Assembly: GCF_009908295.1 (NCBI RefSeq)
Contig: NZ_JAAALO010000005.1
Coordinates: forward strand, 248,001 to 312,000
From: Micromonospora rubida
GTDB lineage: Bacteria; Actinomycetota; Actinomycetes; Mycobacteriales; Micromonosporaceae
Length of the DNA stretch: 64,000 nt
Direction: 5' to 3'
The notes beneath the pieces were generated by a model. That model searched no databases. It was not told the DNA's origin and saw only the letters and a program-made list of their open reading frames with translations. The first letter of the stretch is position 1, and each line of letters opens with the position of its first letter. The translations under genes and the position numbers were made by a program. Of this stretch, positions 1 to 8,503 are shown piece by piece.

Positions 1-107
1 GCAGTTCCGGTAATCACGGGCAGGCGCGGCGGCTGCGACAACGTCCGGGCGGGAGCCAACCGTCGCGGCTCGGCGCGTCCGATCCGGCGCACGAGGCGAT
101 CGCGTTG

Positions 108-2282
108 TCAGGGGCTCGTGAGGACGACGAGCTGCTGGGTCGCTCGGGTCATCGCGACATAGCGGTCGACCGCTCCTTCAATGCCTTCGCCGAATGCGTC
201 CGGACCGATGAGGACGACCAGGTCGAACTCGAGCCCCTTCGACATCTCCGGGGTCAGCGACCGGACGCGGGACGTCGCCCGGAAGGTCGGGTCGCCGATG
301 ACGCAGGCGATCCCGTCGGCGTGCGCGGCGAGCCAGGCGTCAAGGATCGAGCCCAGATCCGAGACCGACCGGTGTACGACGGGGACGCCGCCGCTGCGGA
401 TGGAGGTCGGCACGTTGGCGTCCGGGAGCACGGCCCGGATGACCGGCTCGGCCTCTGCCATGACCTCTTCCGGCGTCCGGTAGTTGATGGTCAGGGAGGC
501 CAGGTTGATCCGGTCGAGCCCGACCCGTGCGAGCCGTTCCTGCCACGACTCCGTGAACCCGTGCCTGGCCTGGGCGCGGTCTCCGACGATGGTGAAGCTC
601 CGGGACGGGCAGCGGAGCAACAACATCTGCCACTCGGCGTCGGTCAGTTCCTGAGCCTCGTCGACGACGATGTGCGCGAACGGGCCGGCGAGCAGGTCCG
701 GATCGGTGCCGGGCAGTGCGGCCTCGTCGACCAGGGCATCCTGAAGATCCAGTTGACGCAGGCTCGACAGCACACCTTCACCATCGTCATAGGCATGGGC
801 CTCGATCAGCTCGTCGACGACCGTGGCCATGCGCGCGCGTTCGGCGGCGACAGTGGCGTCATGCCGACGCTTGCGCCCCGACGCCTCCGGATCGCCGAGC
901 CGCTGCCGTGCCGCGTCGAGGAGCGGCAGGTCGGACACCGTCCAGGCCTGGGCGTCGCCGCGCTGCAGCTTGCGGACCTCGTCGGGGCTGAGCCAGGGAG
1001 CGCACTTGCGCAGGTAGGCGGGCACCGACCACAGGTCACCGACAAGGTCGGCCGCGTCGAGCAGCGGCCAGGCACGGTGGAAAGTCGTGCGCAGATCCCT
1101 GTTCCGCAGCAGCGACCTGCGGACCAGGTCATCCGGCTCATCGCCGTCGTACCTGTCCATCAGGATCGTGAGCAGTTCCTCCCAGACCTCGTCACGCGCC
1201 TCGTTGTGCGGGGCACCGGGGCCCGGCGCCTCGAACGCCTCGGCCCAGTCGTCGGCGCTCAGCCGGATGGCGGACTCGTCGGTCGTGACCGTCATCGGTT
1301 TGGCCGGCGGCTCCTCGTAGAACCTGACGGCCGCCTCGATCGCCTCCACCAGGGCCGCGGACGACTTCAGGAGGGCCACGGTCGGGTCGGCCTCGATGGT
1401 TGCCGTGGCGCCCTCGGGGACGAGGTCCCGCAGGGTGCAGGTCTGCACCTCCTCCTCTCCGAGGCTGGGGAGGACGTCGGCGACGTAGGCCAGATAGGGC
1501 TGGTGCGGACCGACGAACAGCACGCCACCCTGGCGTTGACCGAGGCGAGGGTCGGAGTAGAGGAGGTAGGCGGTGCGGTGCAGGGCGACGACGGTCTTCC
1601 CCGTACCCGGGCCACCGTCGACGACGAGAGCGCCGCGGGATCCCGCGCGGATGATGGCATCCTGGTCGGCCTGGATCGTGCCGAGCACGTCCCGCATCCG
1701 GGCCGACCGGCTGCCGCCCAGGCTGGCGATGAAGGCGGACTGGTCGTCGAGCGCGGCGTGCCCCTCAAGCCCGTCCGAGGCGAACACCTCGTCCCAGTAG
1801 TCGCTGATCCGGCCGAGGGTCCAGCGATACCTGCGGCGGCTCGCCAGACCCATCGGATTGGCGTGGGTCGCTCCGAAGAACGGCTCGGCCGCAGGGGAAC
1901 GCCAGTCCAGCAGCAGCCGATGACCCGCGCTGTCCGTGAGGCCACGTCGCCCGACGTACACGGGCTCACGGTTGTCCACGCCGACCATCCGTCCGAGGCA
2001 CAGGTCCACACCGAAGCGACCCAGCGCACGGAGGCGAGCCGTCAGCCGGCGGACCTCCGTGTCCCGGTCCACCGCCTGCCGGCCCTTGCCACCGGGCGCC
2101 TTGCGCGCGGCGTCGAGGCGGTCGGACAGGTCCGCGGACAACTGCTCAAGGCTCTCCGCGATGGCCGCGAAGTGCTGCTCGTCGCGTGCGATCAGCGTCG
2201 GGTCGGCCTTGGGGGAAAGGTGATCAGGAAGGTCGAACAGGCTGGTGATCAGGGGATTCACATCATCAGGTGCGGCGCCCAT
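108..2282 (-). CDS. helR: HelR/HelD-type RNA polymerase recycling ATPase (UvrD-like superfamily 1 helicase)
   Basis: The 724-residue protein belongs to superfamily 1 helicases of the HelD class, which remove stalled RNA polymerase from DNA; the HelR subgroup displaces rifamycins from polymerase. Visible features are a Q-motif-like stretch near residues 202-212, a Walker A GGPGTGKT at about 223-230, an acidic DEAQEL motif in the second half, and a C-terminal motif VI reading VAMTRATQQL. The N-terminal 100 residues are charged and helical, as expected for the secondary-channel arm. I chose the ATG at 2282 because GGGAG lies about 7 bases upstream and the sequence from there (MGAAPDDVNP) matches the family; an in-frame ATG at 2426 lies beyond the RAE and has no ribosome site. 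The RAE motif 59 bp upstream strongly supports the HelR assignment and suggests rifamycin-inducible expression. The gene is apparently monocistronic. Confidence 0.88.
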   Translation of the reverse strand: MGAAPDDVNPLITSLFDLPDHLSPKADPTLIARDEQHFAAIAESLEQLSADLSDRLDAARKAPGGKGRQAVDRDTEVRRLTARLRALGRFGVDLCLGRMVGVDNREPVYVGRRGLTDSAGHRLLLDWRSPAAEPFFGATHANPMGLASRRRYRWTLGRISDYWDEVFASDGLEGHAALDDQSAFIASLGGSRSARMRDVLGTIQADQDAIIRAGSRGALVVDGGPGTGKTVVALHRTAYLLYSDPRLGQRQGGVLFVGPHQPYLAYVADVLPSLGEEEVQTCTLRDLVPEGATATIEADPTVALLKSSAALVEAIEAAVRFYEEPPAKPMTVTTDESAIRLSADDWAEAFEAPGPGAPHNEARDEVWEELLTILMDRYDGDEPDDLVRRSLLRNRDLRTTFHRAWPLLDAADLVGDLWSVPAYLRKCAPWLSPDEVRKLQRGDAQAWTVSDLPLLDAARQRLGDPEASGRKRRHDATVAAERARMATVVDELIEAHAYDDGEGVLSSLRQLDLQDALVDEAALPGTDPDLLAGPFAHIVVDEAQELTDAEWQMLLLRCPSRSFTIVGDRAQARHGFTESWQERLARVGLDRINLASLTINYRTPEEVMAEAEPVIRAVLPDANVPTSIRSGGVPVVHRSVSDLGSILDAWLAAHADGIACVIGDPTFRATSRVRSLTPEMSKGLEFDLVVLIGPDAFGEGIEGAVDRYVAMTRATQQLVVLTSP

Positions 2283-2340
2283 TTCGCAACTCCCATTTCC
2301 GCAGGTTCTGGCCTCGGCCGACGATTCTGCGGCACGACCC

Positions 2341-2359
2341 GGGCCTTGCCGCAAGCCCC
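2341..2359 (-). promoter_or_regulatory. Rifamycin-associated element (RAE) upstream of helR
   Basis: On the minus strand this reads GGGGCTTGCGGCAAGGCCC, an imperfect 19-bp inverted repeat. It matches, from memory, the RAE described upstream of actinomycete rifamycin-resistance genes, including helR. It sits 59 bp upstream of the chosen helR start. A TATAGC hexamer at about 2369-2374 (minus-strand reading) could be a -10, but I see no convincing -35. Confidence 0.85.
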
Positions 2360-2785
2360 CCGGTGCGCTATACCTTGAAGGTGGAGGGAGAGCATGTATT
2401 TCCAATGCCCTCACCATCTTCGGCAATGGCGGCTCGACGTGGTCGAGAGCGCACCAAGTTCAGCCGATCAACTTGACGAGGCCCGGAAGCAGCACGAGCA
2501 TGCCCTGAAGCTCTTCCGCAGGAGCGACGACCGACGCTCCGATGGACCAGGGCCTCGGCACGGTCGGGCGGCTCTCCCGGCCTGGGGTGCAGGGCCTCGG
2601 CAAAGTCGTGAGGTCTCCGGCTTGGCAGCATCCCAGGGGATGCGTGCGCTACCGACATCGTCGGACCCTGCCGGGGTCGGTCTTCGCCGGGTCGGCCCCG
2701 TCGGCGAGCTGGTCGAGGATGGTGTGCGCGGCCGGGGTGCGCGGCCGGTCCGCCCTCCGTCGGGTCGGTCCACTCTCCGTCGGCG

Positions 2786-2849
2786 CCTTTGGAGCTGCCC
2801 CGTTTGTGCTACCGGTGGAGCGGGCGCGTAAACGGGGCAGCTCCAAAGG
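2786..2849. repeat. Perfect 20-bp inverted repeat with 24-nt spacer
   Basis: Left arm 2786-2805 (CCTTTGGAGCTGCCCCGTTT) and right arm 2830-2849 are exact reverse complements. The stem is long and the flanks carry no T-run on either strand, so it could be a terminator-like hairpin or the inverted ends of a small mobile element. It is about 500 bp upstream of helR and not in any gene. Confidence 0.75.
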
Positions 2850-3274
2850 GGCCGACAGCAGGTCCCCGGCCGGATGCGGGAGGCAATCGTCCGGTCGCCA
2901 CCCGGACTGCCCGATGCGCGGGGCGGCGTGGCGGCGACCTCCCGGAGCACTCGCGGGAGCGGAGACAGAGACAGCGCAGGACCGGCGAGACCGTGACCAA
3001 GGCCCTGGCCAGGATCTCGGATCATCCTCAAGCAGCGGAACAGGAATCCCGGAGGCTGGATGAACCTCGGGCGGGAATCGGCGCCCCGCGACTTTGCCGG
3101 GGCCCTGGCCTGGGGTGGCTGGCGGAGACGCGTCCTTGCTGGCGGGAGCAGCGCAGCCAGAGCCGTTTCAGGAGATCGTCGAGGTTCTCGAAACCGGCCC
3201 CTCACGCCACGCGTCACGCCTACCAGCGCCATCTCCGACGCCCACCCGGACCAGGGCTCTGACCGTCGCATGGA

Positions 3275-3341
3275 AGATCTTGGAGAGAAGTGGCCCCTGG
3301 AGGGGAACAGCCCTTGGAGGGGCCATTTGCTTCCAGGATCT
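3275..3341. repeat. Imperfect 24-bp inverted repeat
   Basis: Arms 3275-3298 and 3318-3341 pair with about five mismatches; both end in GGCCCCT-type sequence at the loop side. The element lies about 90 bp before the start of the frameshifted beta-propeller gene. It may be a leader hairpin or a remnant of a small repeat element. Confidence 0.55.
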
Positions 3342-3430
3342 CCAGCCAGACCGACGCCCTGGCGGTAGCAGTCGAGTGCGGCCTCACGCTGGAGAGCGTT
3401 GCGTCCTCAGCTGATGAGAAGATCGTTGGG

Positions 3431-4649
3431 GTGACCAGTCCTTTGCGTATCGACCGGGTTCTCGGTGATCGGCCCTTCGCCGAGGTCGGTGAGCCTGCCC
3501 TTGCCGTCGGCGACGAGAGTCGTGGCCTGCTGGCAGTGGCGGGCACCTACGAGTTCGGTACTGCGCCGATAGGTGTCTACGACGTCGGTGATCTGGGTTG
3601 CCGCGCTCTTCTCCGTTCGGGCTACCCCGTGCACGCGATGGCCTTCCACCCCACGTTTCCCCTCCTGGTGGTAGGCACGGGCCGCTACGACGGCGGCTAT
3701 TTCTTCGAAGGCGAGTTGCTCCTGCTGGACCTGGAGACAAGTGCCGGGGTGTCACTCATCGAGCACCCGCTCGGCCGTCAAGTACTCGCCCTGGAGTGGC
3801 TCAGCGGCCAGGAACTACGCGTGCTGATGGCGCCGCATGACGACTGGCAGGACAAAGATGCCTGGGCTGAGGGACACGTTGCGGTGGTGCGCCGACACGA
3901 TTGGCGAGTCGTGCCACCCAGGTCGGTCACCGGGGACGAGTTGACCGGACCGCGGGTCGCGGCGCCTCGCATCGACAGCCGGGAGGACGCTCGCTGTGCG
4001 GTCTCCCGGCTGAGCGCGGATTGGGATCCGCGGCGTGACGTCCGTGCGGTCGAGGAACTGTCCGATGGCAGGATCTTGGCGACGCTCGGCGGTACTCAGG
4101 CGGAGTCCTGGCTGCTCTCGGGAGATCGACCGCGCCCGCGAGTGGACGCCCGATCCGAGTGAGGCCTGGCTCGCCGCAGCCGACCTGAAGGATCCGCCGA
4201 TTGCCGGGCGTCCGCATGAACCGACGGAGCGGGAGTTCCGTCGGCTGCTCCCGTACTCGTGGAATCCGGGTGAGACACATTTTGCCGGCCCTGGCGTGGA
4301 GACCACGGACGGCAGTCTCGTCCACGCTGGCACCGTGTATGACGGTCGTGGGTTGCAGCCCGGCGGATCCTTTGTAGTACGGCGCAAGGTGACCAGTGGA
4401 GAGCCGCGCTGGGTCTTCCGGACCAACCGGAAGGCCACCGACCTCGACGCGGACGCGGAAACCGCGTATGTCGCCTACGACGATGGTGAGATCGTCGCAC
4501 TCGACCTTCATGGCGGGACCGTTCGCTGGCGCCGCCAACTCGCCGTTGCAGGGGTACCCGCCATACCGACCGCGCTGACCGTAGCCGGACCGGGACGTCT
4601 GCTCATCGGCACCAGCGACGGGCGGATCTTGGACTGTTCGGCCGGATAG
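3431..4649 (+). pseudogene. Frameshifted beta-propeller (WD40/PQQ-like) protein
   Basis: Two open frames join into one protein of about 405 residues. The first runs from a GTG at 3431 (VTSPLRIDRVLGDRPF) to a stop at 4162. The second, in the +1 frame, continues the same kind of sequence (REWTPDPSEAW onward) to 4649. The frame changes at about 4110-4140, consistent with a one-base deletion or a two-base insertion, or with a sequencing error. Blade-like repeats are visible: LAVAGTYEFG, AMAFHPTFPLLVVGTG, and near the end VFRTNRKATDLDADAETAYVA and RLLIGTSDGRILDC. These suggest a repeat scaffold of unknown partner; no signal peptide is seen. Intact at the sequence level it would be a cytosolic binding protein. 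I cannot assign a function. Confidence 0.6.
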
Positions 4650-4670
4650 CTGCTACCTGTCCACCCGGCC

Positions 4671-4700
4671 CGGCCGCCGGGACATTGCCCCGGCGGGCCG
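4671..4700. terminator. GC-rich hairpin between convergent genes
   Basis: CGGCCGCCGGG at 4671-4681 pairs with 4689-4700 around a 7-nt loop, with one bulge. It lies between the end of the pseudogene (plus strand) and the end of the desaturase gene (minus strand), so it can serve both. Confidence 0.5.
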
Positions 4701-4729
4701 AGCGGGCCCGCCCGTACCGACGGGCGTGC

Positions 4730-5878
4730 TCACACCTCGACGAGGGCGGGGGTGGTGGCGGGGCGGTCGTCCGCCGGGCGCGGGGCCGGGGTGGAGCGGT
4801 TGGGCAGGGAGAGCCGGATGACCTTCCACCAGGCCGAGGCGACCTGCTTCGGCAGGGGGCCGACGGTGTACGTCAGGCCGTACTTCGCGAACAGCGCCCG
4901 CACCTCGGGGGCGACCTCCTGGTACCGGTTGCTCGGCAGGTCCGGGAAGAGGTGGTGCTCGATCTGGAACGACAGGTTGCCGGTCATGATGTGCATCAGT
5001 TTGCTGCCGCTGATGTTGGCCGAGCCGAGCATCTGCCGCAGGTACCACTCGCCCCGGGTCTCCCCCTGGATGGAGCGCCGCTCGAAGGTCTCCACCCCCT
5101 CGGGGAAGTGCCCGCACATGATCACCGAGTGGCTCCACAGGTTGCGGATCAGGTTCGCGGTGAAGGTGGCGGCCAGGGTGCTGAGGAACGACGGCCCGGA
5201 CAGCAGCGGGTGGACGATGTAGTCCTTGAGGAACTGTCGGCGGATCTTGCGGCCGACCGCGCGGGCCCGGGCCCGGAACTCGGGGGCCTTGTGCCGGCCC
5301 TTGCGCAGGTTGCGACCCAGTTCCAGGTCGTACGCGGCGATGCCGTACTCGAAGAAGCAGGCGTTGATGAAGTTCCACAGCGGCTGGCCCAGGTGGAACG
5401 GGTGCCACCGCTGGTCCTCGTCGACGCGCATGATGCCGTACCCGAGGTCGTTGTCCTTGCCGATCACGTTGGTGTAGGTGTGGTGCAACTCGTTGTGCGA
5501 GTGCTTCCACTGCTCGGCCGGGGAGACGTGGTCCCACTCCCAGGTGGTCGAGTGGATCTTCGGATCGCGCATCCAGTCCCACTGGCCGTGCAGGACGTTG
5601 TGGCCGACCTCCATGTTCTCCAGGATCTTCGCCACGGCGAGACCGGCGGTGCCGACCAGCCACGCCGGTGGGAAGAGCGAGAACAGCAGCACGGCCCGGC
5701 TGCCCAGCTCCAGCCGGCGCTGGGTGGAGATCACCTTGCGGATGTACGCGGCGTCGGACTCCCCCCGGCTGGCGATCACCCGGTCGCGGATGGCATCCAG
5801 TTCCTTGCCGAGGGTCTCGATGTCCTCTGCGGTGAGGTGGGCGATCGGGTTGTGGGCCTTCTTCTGCATCACGGTCAC
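4730..5878 (-). CDS. Membrane fatty acyl-CoA desaturase, DesA3-like
   Basis: The 382-residue integral membrane diiron enzyme introduces a cis double bond into a long acyl-CoA (delta-9 stearoyl-CoA desaturase in the mycobacterial DesA3 relatives). The three histidine boxes are present: HNVLH at 93-97, HSHNELHH at 126-133 and QIEHH at 305-309. Hydrophobic segments lie around 60-90 and 225-250. The GTG at 5878 is preferred to the ATG at 5869 because AGGAG lies 8 bases upstream. It is the second gene of a two-gene operon, 14 bp after the ferredoxin reductase stop. The pairing mirrors the DesA3-Rv3230c electron transfer pair of Mycobacterium tuberculosis, so electrons probably come from that reductase. 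Confidence 0.9.
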   Translation of the reverse strand: MTVMQKKAHNPIAHLTAEDIETLGKELDAIRDRVIASRGESDAAYIRKVISTQRRLELGSRAVLLFSLFPPAWLVGTAGLAVAKILENMEVGHNVLHGQWDWMRDPKIHSTTWEWDHVSPAEQWKHSHNELHHTYTNVIGKDNDLGYGIMRVDEDQRWHPFHLGQPLWNFINACFFEYGIAAYDLELGRNLRKGRHKAPEFRARARAVGRKIRRQFLKDYIVHPLLSGPSFLSTLAATFTANLIRNLWSHSVIMCGHFPEGVETFERRSIQGETRGEWYLRQMLGSANISGSKLMHIMTGNLSFQIEHHLFPDLPSNRYQEVAPEVRALFAKYGLTYTVGPLPKQVASAWWKVIRLSLPNRSTPAPRPADDRPATTPALVEV

Positions 5879-5892
5879 GTCCGGTTCTCCTG

Positions 5893-6984
5893 TCAGAGGT
5901 CGATGTCGCAGGTACCGGCCGCCGCCGACACGCAGGTCTGGATGAGCACGCCGTCACCGGGGACGGCGGTGGTGACGTCCCCGTTGCGCAGGTCGCGGAC
6001 CGCGCCCTCGCGCAGCGGCACCACGCAGCCGAAGCAGATGCCCATCCGGCACCCGGACGGCATGAGCACCCCGGCCTCCTCGCCCACGTCGAGCAGGGCG
6101 GTGCCGCCGTCGGCCTCGGCGGTGACCCCGGCCCGGGTGAAGGTGACCGTGCCCCCGGCGCCCGGGGAGATCACCGTGGGCCGGAACCGCTCGGTGTGCA
6201 GCCGGTCGGCCACCCCGTGGGCGGCCCAGTGCGCCTCGACCGCGTCGAGCAGGCCGACCGGGCCGCACGCCCAGGTCTGCCGGTCGAGGTGGTCGGGCAC
6301 CAGGTCGGCCAGCTCGGCCACGCCGAGCACGCCGTCGGTGTCGGTGTGCCGCTCCACGAGGCGGATCGCGCCCCGCCCGGCGAGGCCGCGCAGCTCGTCG
6401 GCGAACACCACGTCGGCCGGGGTCGGCGCGGAGTGCACCAGCACGACGTCGGCCGGGCCGGTCGCGCCGGCGCGGAGCATCCCCATCACCGGGGTGACGC
6501 CGCTGCCCGCGGTGACGAACAGGACCCGCTCCGGGGCGGTCGCGGGCTGCACGAAGTCGCCCTGGGCCTGGTCGAGCTGGACGATCGTGCCGGGCCGCAC
6601 CCGGCGGACCAGGTGGTTGCTGACCTTGCCGTCGGGGATCGCCTTCACGGTGATCGAGATCAGCCCGTCGGGACGGCCGGGGACCGAGGTGAGCGAGTAC
6701 GCCCGCCACTGGCGGACCCCGTCGACGTCCACGCCGAGGCGGACGTACTGCCCGGGGGTGTGCCCGCGCCAGCCCCGCCCGGGCCGGATGGTCACCGTCG
6801 CCGCGTCCCGCGTCTCGGGGCGGACGTCCACGATTCGCCCGCGCAGGGCGGCCCCGGAACGCAGCGGGGCGACCATGTCGAGGTAGTCCTCGGGCAGCAG
6901 CGGCGTGGTGGCCGTCTCGGCGAGCCGGAACAGCCTGTCCCGGACTGTGAGCTTGCCGGGCGGGCGCGGGACGGTGGTGGTCAT
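5893..6984 (-). CDS. Ferredoxin reductase with C-terminal 2Fe-2S domain (desaturase electron donor)
   Basis: The 363-residue protein has an FAD-binding domain (RPGRGWRGHTPGQYVRLGV, then RAYSLTS, the FAD-binding RxYS motif), an NAD(P)-binding domain (VLFVTAGSGVTPVMGML), and a C-terminal plant-type 2Fe-2S ferredoxin domain with cysteines spaced as CRMGICFGC plus a later QTC. This is the layout of Rv3230c, the NADPH oxidoreductase for DesA3. The ATG at 6984 is preferred to one at 7011: AGG lies nearby upstream and the sequence MTTTVPRPPG is a normal start. It is first in the operon with the desaturase, and divergent from the PucR-like regulator 86 bp away, which probably controls both. Confidence 0.88.
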   Translation of the reverse strand: MTTTVPRPPGKLTVRDRLFRLAETATTPLLPEDYLDMVAPLRSGAALRGRIVDVRPETRDAATVTIRPGRGWRGHTPGQYVRLGVDVDGVRQWRAYSLTSVPGRPDGLISITVKAIPDGKVSNHLVRRVRPGTIVQLDQAQGDFVQPATAPERVLFVTAGSGVTPVMGMLRAGATGPADVVLVHSAPTPADVVFADELRGLAGRGAIRLVERHTDTDGVLGVAELADLVPDHLDRQTWACGPVGLLDAVEAHWAAHGVADRLHTERFRPTVISPGAGGTVTFTRAGVTAEADGGTALLDVGEEAGVLMPSGCRMGICFGCVVPLREGAVRDLRNGDVTTAVPGDGVLIQTCVSAAAGTCDIDL

Positions 6985-7015
6985 ATGACCAGCCTGGCGG
7001 CCCGATCGCATAACA

Positions 7016-7027
7016 TCTTGGCCAAGA
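7016..7027. promoter_or_regulatory. 12-bp palindrome in the reductase/PucR divergent promoter
   Basis: TCTTGGCCAAGA is a perfect palindrome, 32 bp upstream of the reductase start and 44 bp upstream of the regulator start. The position and symmetry suit an operator for the adjacent PucR-type regulator. No binding data are known to me. Confidence 0.45.
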
Positions 7028-7070
7028 AAGGTGAATACGCCGCAGGGCCTTGTTCTGGGGGAACAATCAA

Positions 7071-8300
7071 ATGTCCGAAGGGTCCGGGACCAGCCACCGC
7101 GCTGCCCACCTCGAGCTGGACGAGCCGATGGCCGCCCGGTTGCGCGCCACGCTGCCGCTGGTCGCCGAGCGCACGATGACCGCGATCACCGCCGAGGTGC
7201 CCGCCTACTCCGGCACCCTCACCGGGCAGATGCGGGAGAAGATCGAGAACGCGGTACGCATCGCGCTGGGCACGTTCCTCAAGCTCATCGGGCGCCCCGA
7301 GGCGGCGGACCCGAGCACCCCGCTGGCCCCGGCACTGGAGGCGGCGTACGCCCTGGGCAGCGGGGAGGCCCGCTCCGGCCGCAGCATGGACGCCCTGCTG
7401 GCCGCGTACCGGGTGGGAGCGCGGGTGTCCTGGCGGGAGGTCTCCACCACCACCGTGCGCGCCGGGCTGGCGGCCGAGACCGTCGCCGACTTCGCCGAGC
7501 TGTTGTTCGCGTACATCGACGAGCTGTCCGCCGCCAGCGTGGCGGGGCACGCCGACGAGCTGGCCAGTGTGGGCCGGGCCCGGCGGCGGTACCTGGAGCG
7601 GCTGAGCCAGCAGTTGCTGGCCGGCGAGGCCGAGGACGTGCTGCGCCGCGGCGCCGAGCGGGCGGACTGGCCGGTGCCGCAGACCCTGACCGTCGTCCTG
7701 CTGCCCCGCAGCAGCCTGCGCGCCGTCCTGACGGCACTGAGCCCGCACACCCTGGAGAGCGGGGAGGACCTGCCGGGGGTGGGCCCGGCCGAGGAGTTGG
7801 CCGTCCTACTCGTGCCGGACGTGCACGGCGGCCGGCGGCGGCAGCTCGTCCGGGTGCTGCACGGGCACCGGGCGGTGCTGGGGCCCGCGCGCCCGTGGCA
7901 CCGGGTGGCCGGGTCGTACGAGCGGGCCACCCGGGCGCTGCTGCTCGGGCTGCCCCGCGCCGGAGCCGACGCGCCGCTGGACACCGAGCAGCACCTCGCC
8001 GAGCTGCTGCTCAGCACCGACCCGGAGGCCCTGGCCGACCTGCGCGCCCAGGTGCTGCGTCCGCTGGCGTCGCTGCCGCCGGCCACCGCCCACCGGCTCG
8101 CCGAGACGCTGCGCGCCTGGCTGCTGCACCAGGGTCGCCGCGACGACGTGGCGGCGGCCCTGTTCGTGCACCCGCAGACCGTGCGCTACCGGATGGCCAA
8201 GGTACGGGAGATGTACGGCGACCGGCTGCACGACCCGGCGACCGTGCTGGACCTGACGCTGGCCCTGGCGGTCCTGCCCGCCCCGACGGAACCGGACTGA
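7071..8300 (+). CDS. PucR/CdaR-type transcriptional regulator
   Basis: The 409-residue protein ends in a PucR-type helix-turn-helix (residues about 350-385: LFVHPQTVRYRMAKVREMYG, then a typical hydrophobic tail). The N-terminal half is an alpha-helical regulatory region (SGRSMDALLAAYRVGARVSW) common to actinomycete regulators that sit beside DesA3-like desaturases. The ATG at 7071 is chosen because GGGGGAA lies 8 bases upstream; an in-frame ATG at 7050 lacks one. The gene is divergent from the reductase-desaturase operon, so it most likely senses a lipid or acyl-CoA signal and controls desaturation. The ligand cannot be told from sequence. Confidence 0.85.
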   Translation: MSEGSGTSHRAAHLELDEPMAARLRATLPLVAERTMTAITAEVPAYSGTLTGQMREKIENAVRIALGTFLKLIGRPEAADPSTPLAPALEAAYALGSGEARSGRSMDALLAAYRVGARVSWREVSTTTVRAGLAAETVADFAELLFAYIDELSAASVAGHADELASVGRARRRYLERLSQQLLAGEAEDVLRRGAERADWPVPQTLTVVLLPRSSLRAVLTALSPHTLESGEDLPGVGPAEELAVLLVPDVHGGRRRQLVRVLHGHRAVLGPARPWHRVAGSYERATRALLLGLPRAGADAPLDTEQHLAELLLSTDPEALADLRAQVLRPLASLPPATAHRLAETLRAWLLHQGRRDDVAAALFVHPQTVRYRMAKVREMYGDRLHDPATVLDLTLALAVLPAPTEPD

Positions 8301-8310
8301 CGGACCGGTC

Positions 8311-8350
8311 CGGGCCGGGCCGGGCCGGGCCGGGCCGGGCCGGGCCGGGC
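8311..8350. repeat. Tandem CGGGC repeat, 8 copies
   Basis: A 5-bp unit repeats eight times without error between the convergent ends of the PucR-like gene and the phosphoglycerate dehydrogenase gene. A second small duplication follows: GGGCAGGAGGCCCC occurs at about 8347 and again at about 8424. This is probably a slippage tract; the array could form G-rich secondary structure. No better terminator is seen in this 203-bp gap. Confidence 0.85.
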
Positions 8351-8503
8351 AGGAGGCCCCCGCCGGGCGGCCGGTCCGGGGCGGCCCGGCCAGCGGGACC
8401 CGGGCGGACGGCCGGCGCGGCCCGGGCAGGAGGCCCCCGGCGGACGGGCCCTGCGGCGCTGTTCCCGGGCCCGCCGCACGCGCCTGGGCCGGAGGTCGTC
8501 GGC

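Larger units (their letters stand above)
2427..3430. other. Gene-poor region of about 1 kb
   Basis: No convincing gene is visible. Open frames on both strands here (for example 2468-3271 on the minus strand) are low-complexity, rich in Arg, Pro and Ser, show no family motif and have no good ribosome site. The stretch holds two separate inverted repeats (2786-2849 and 3275-3341), listed below. It may be the remains of inserted or decayed DNA, but I see no transposase remnant. Confidence 0.5.

Noticed and set aside
2468-3271. Minus-strand open frame of 267 codons upstream of helR
   Set aside because: Arg/Pro/Ser-rich, no motif, no ribosome site, crosses the inverted repeat at 2786-2849.
4685-6886. 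Plus-strand open frame of 733 codons over the desaturase and reductase genes
   Set aside because: Opposite strand carries the histidine boxes and 2Fe-2S cysteines; the plus-strand product is low-complexity.
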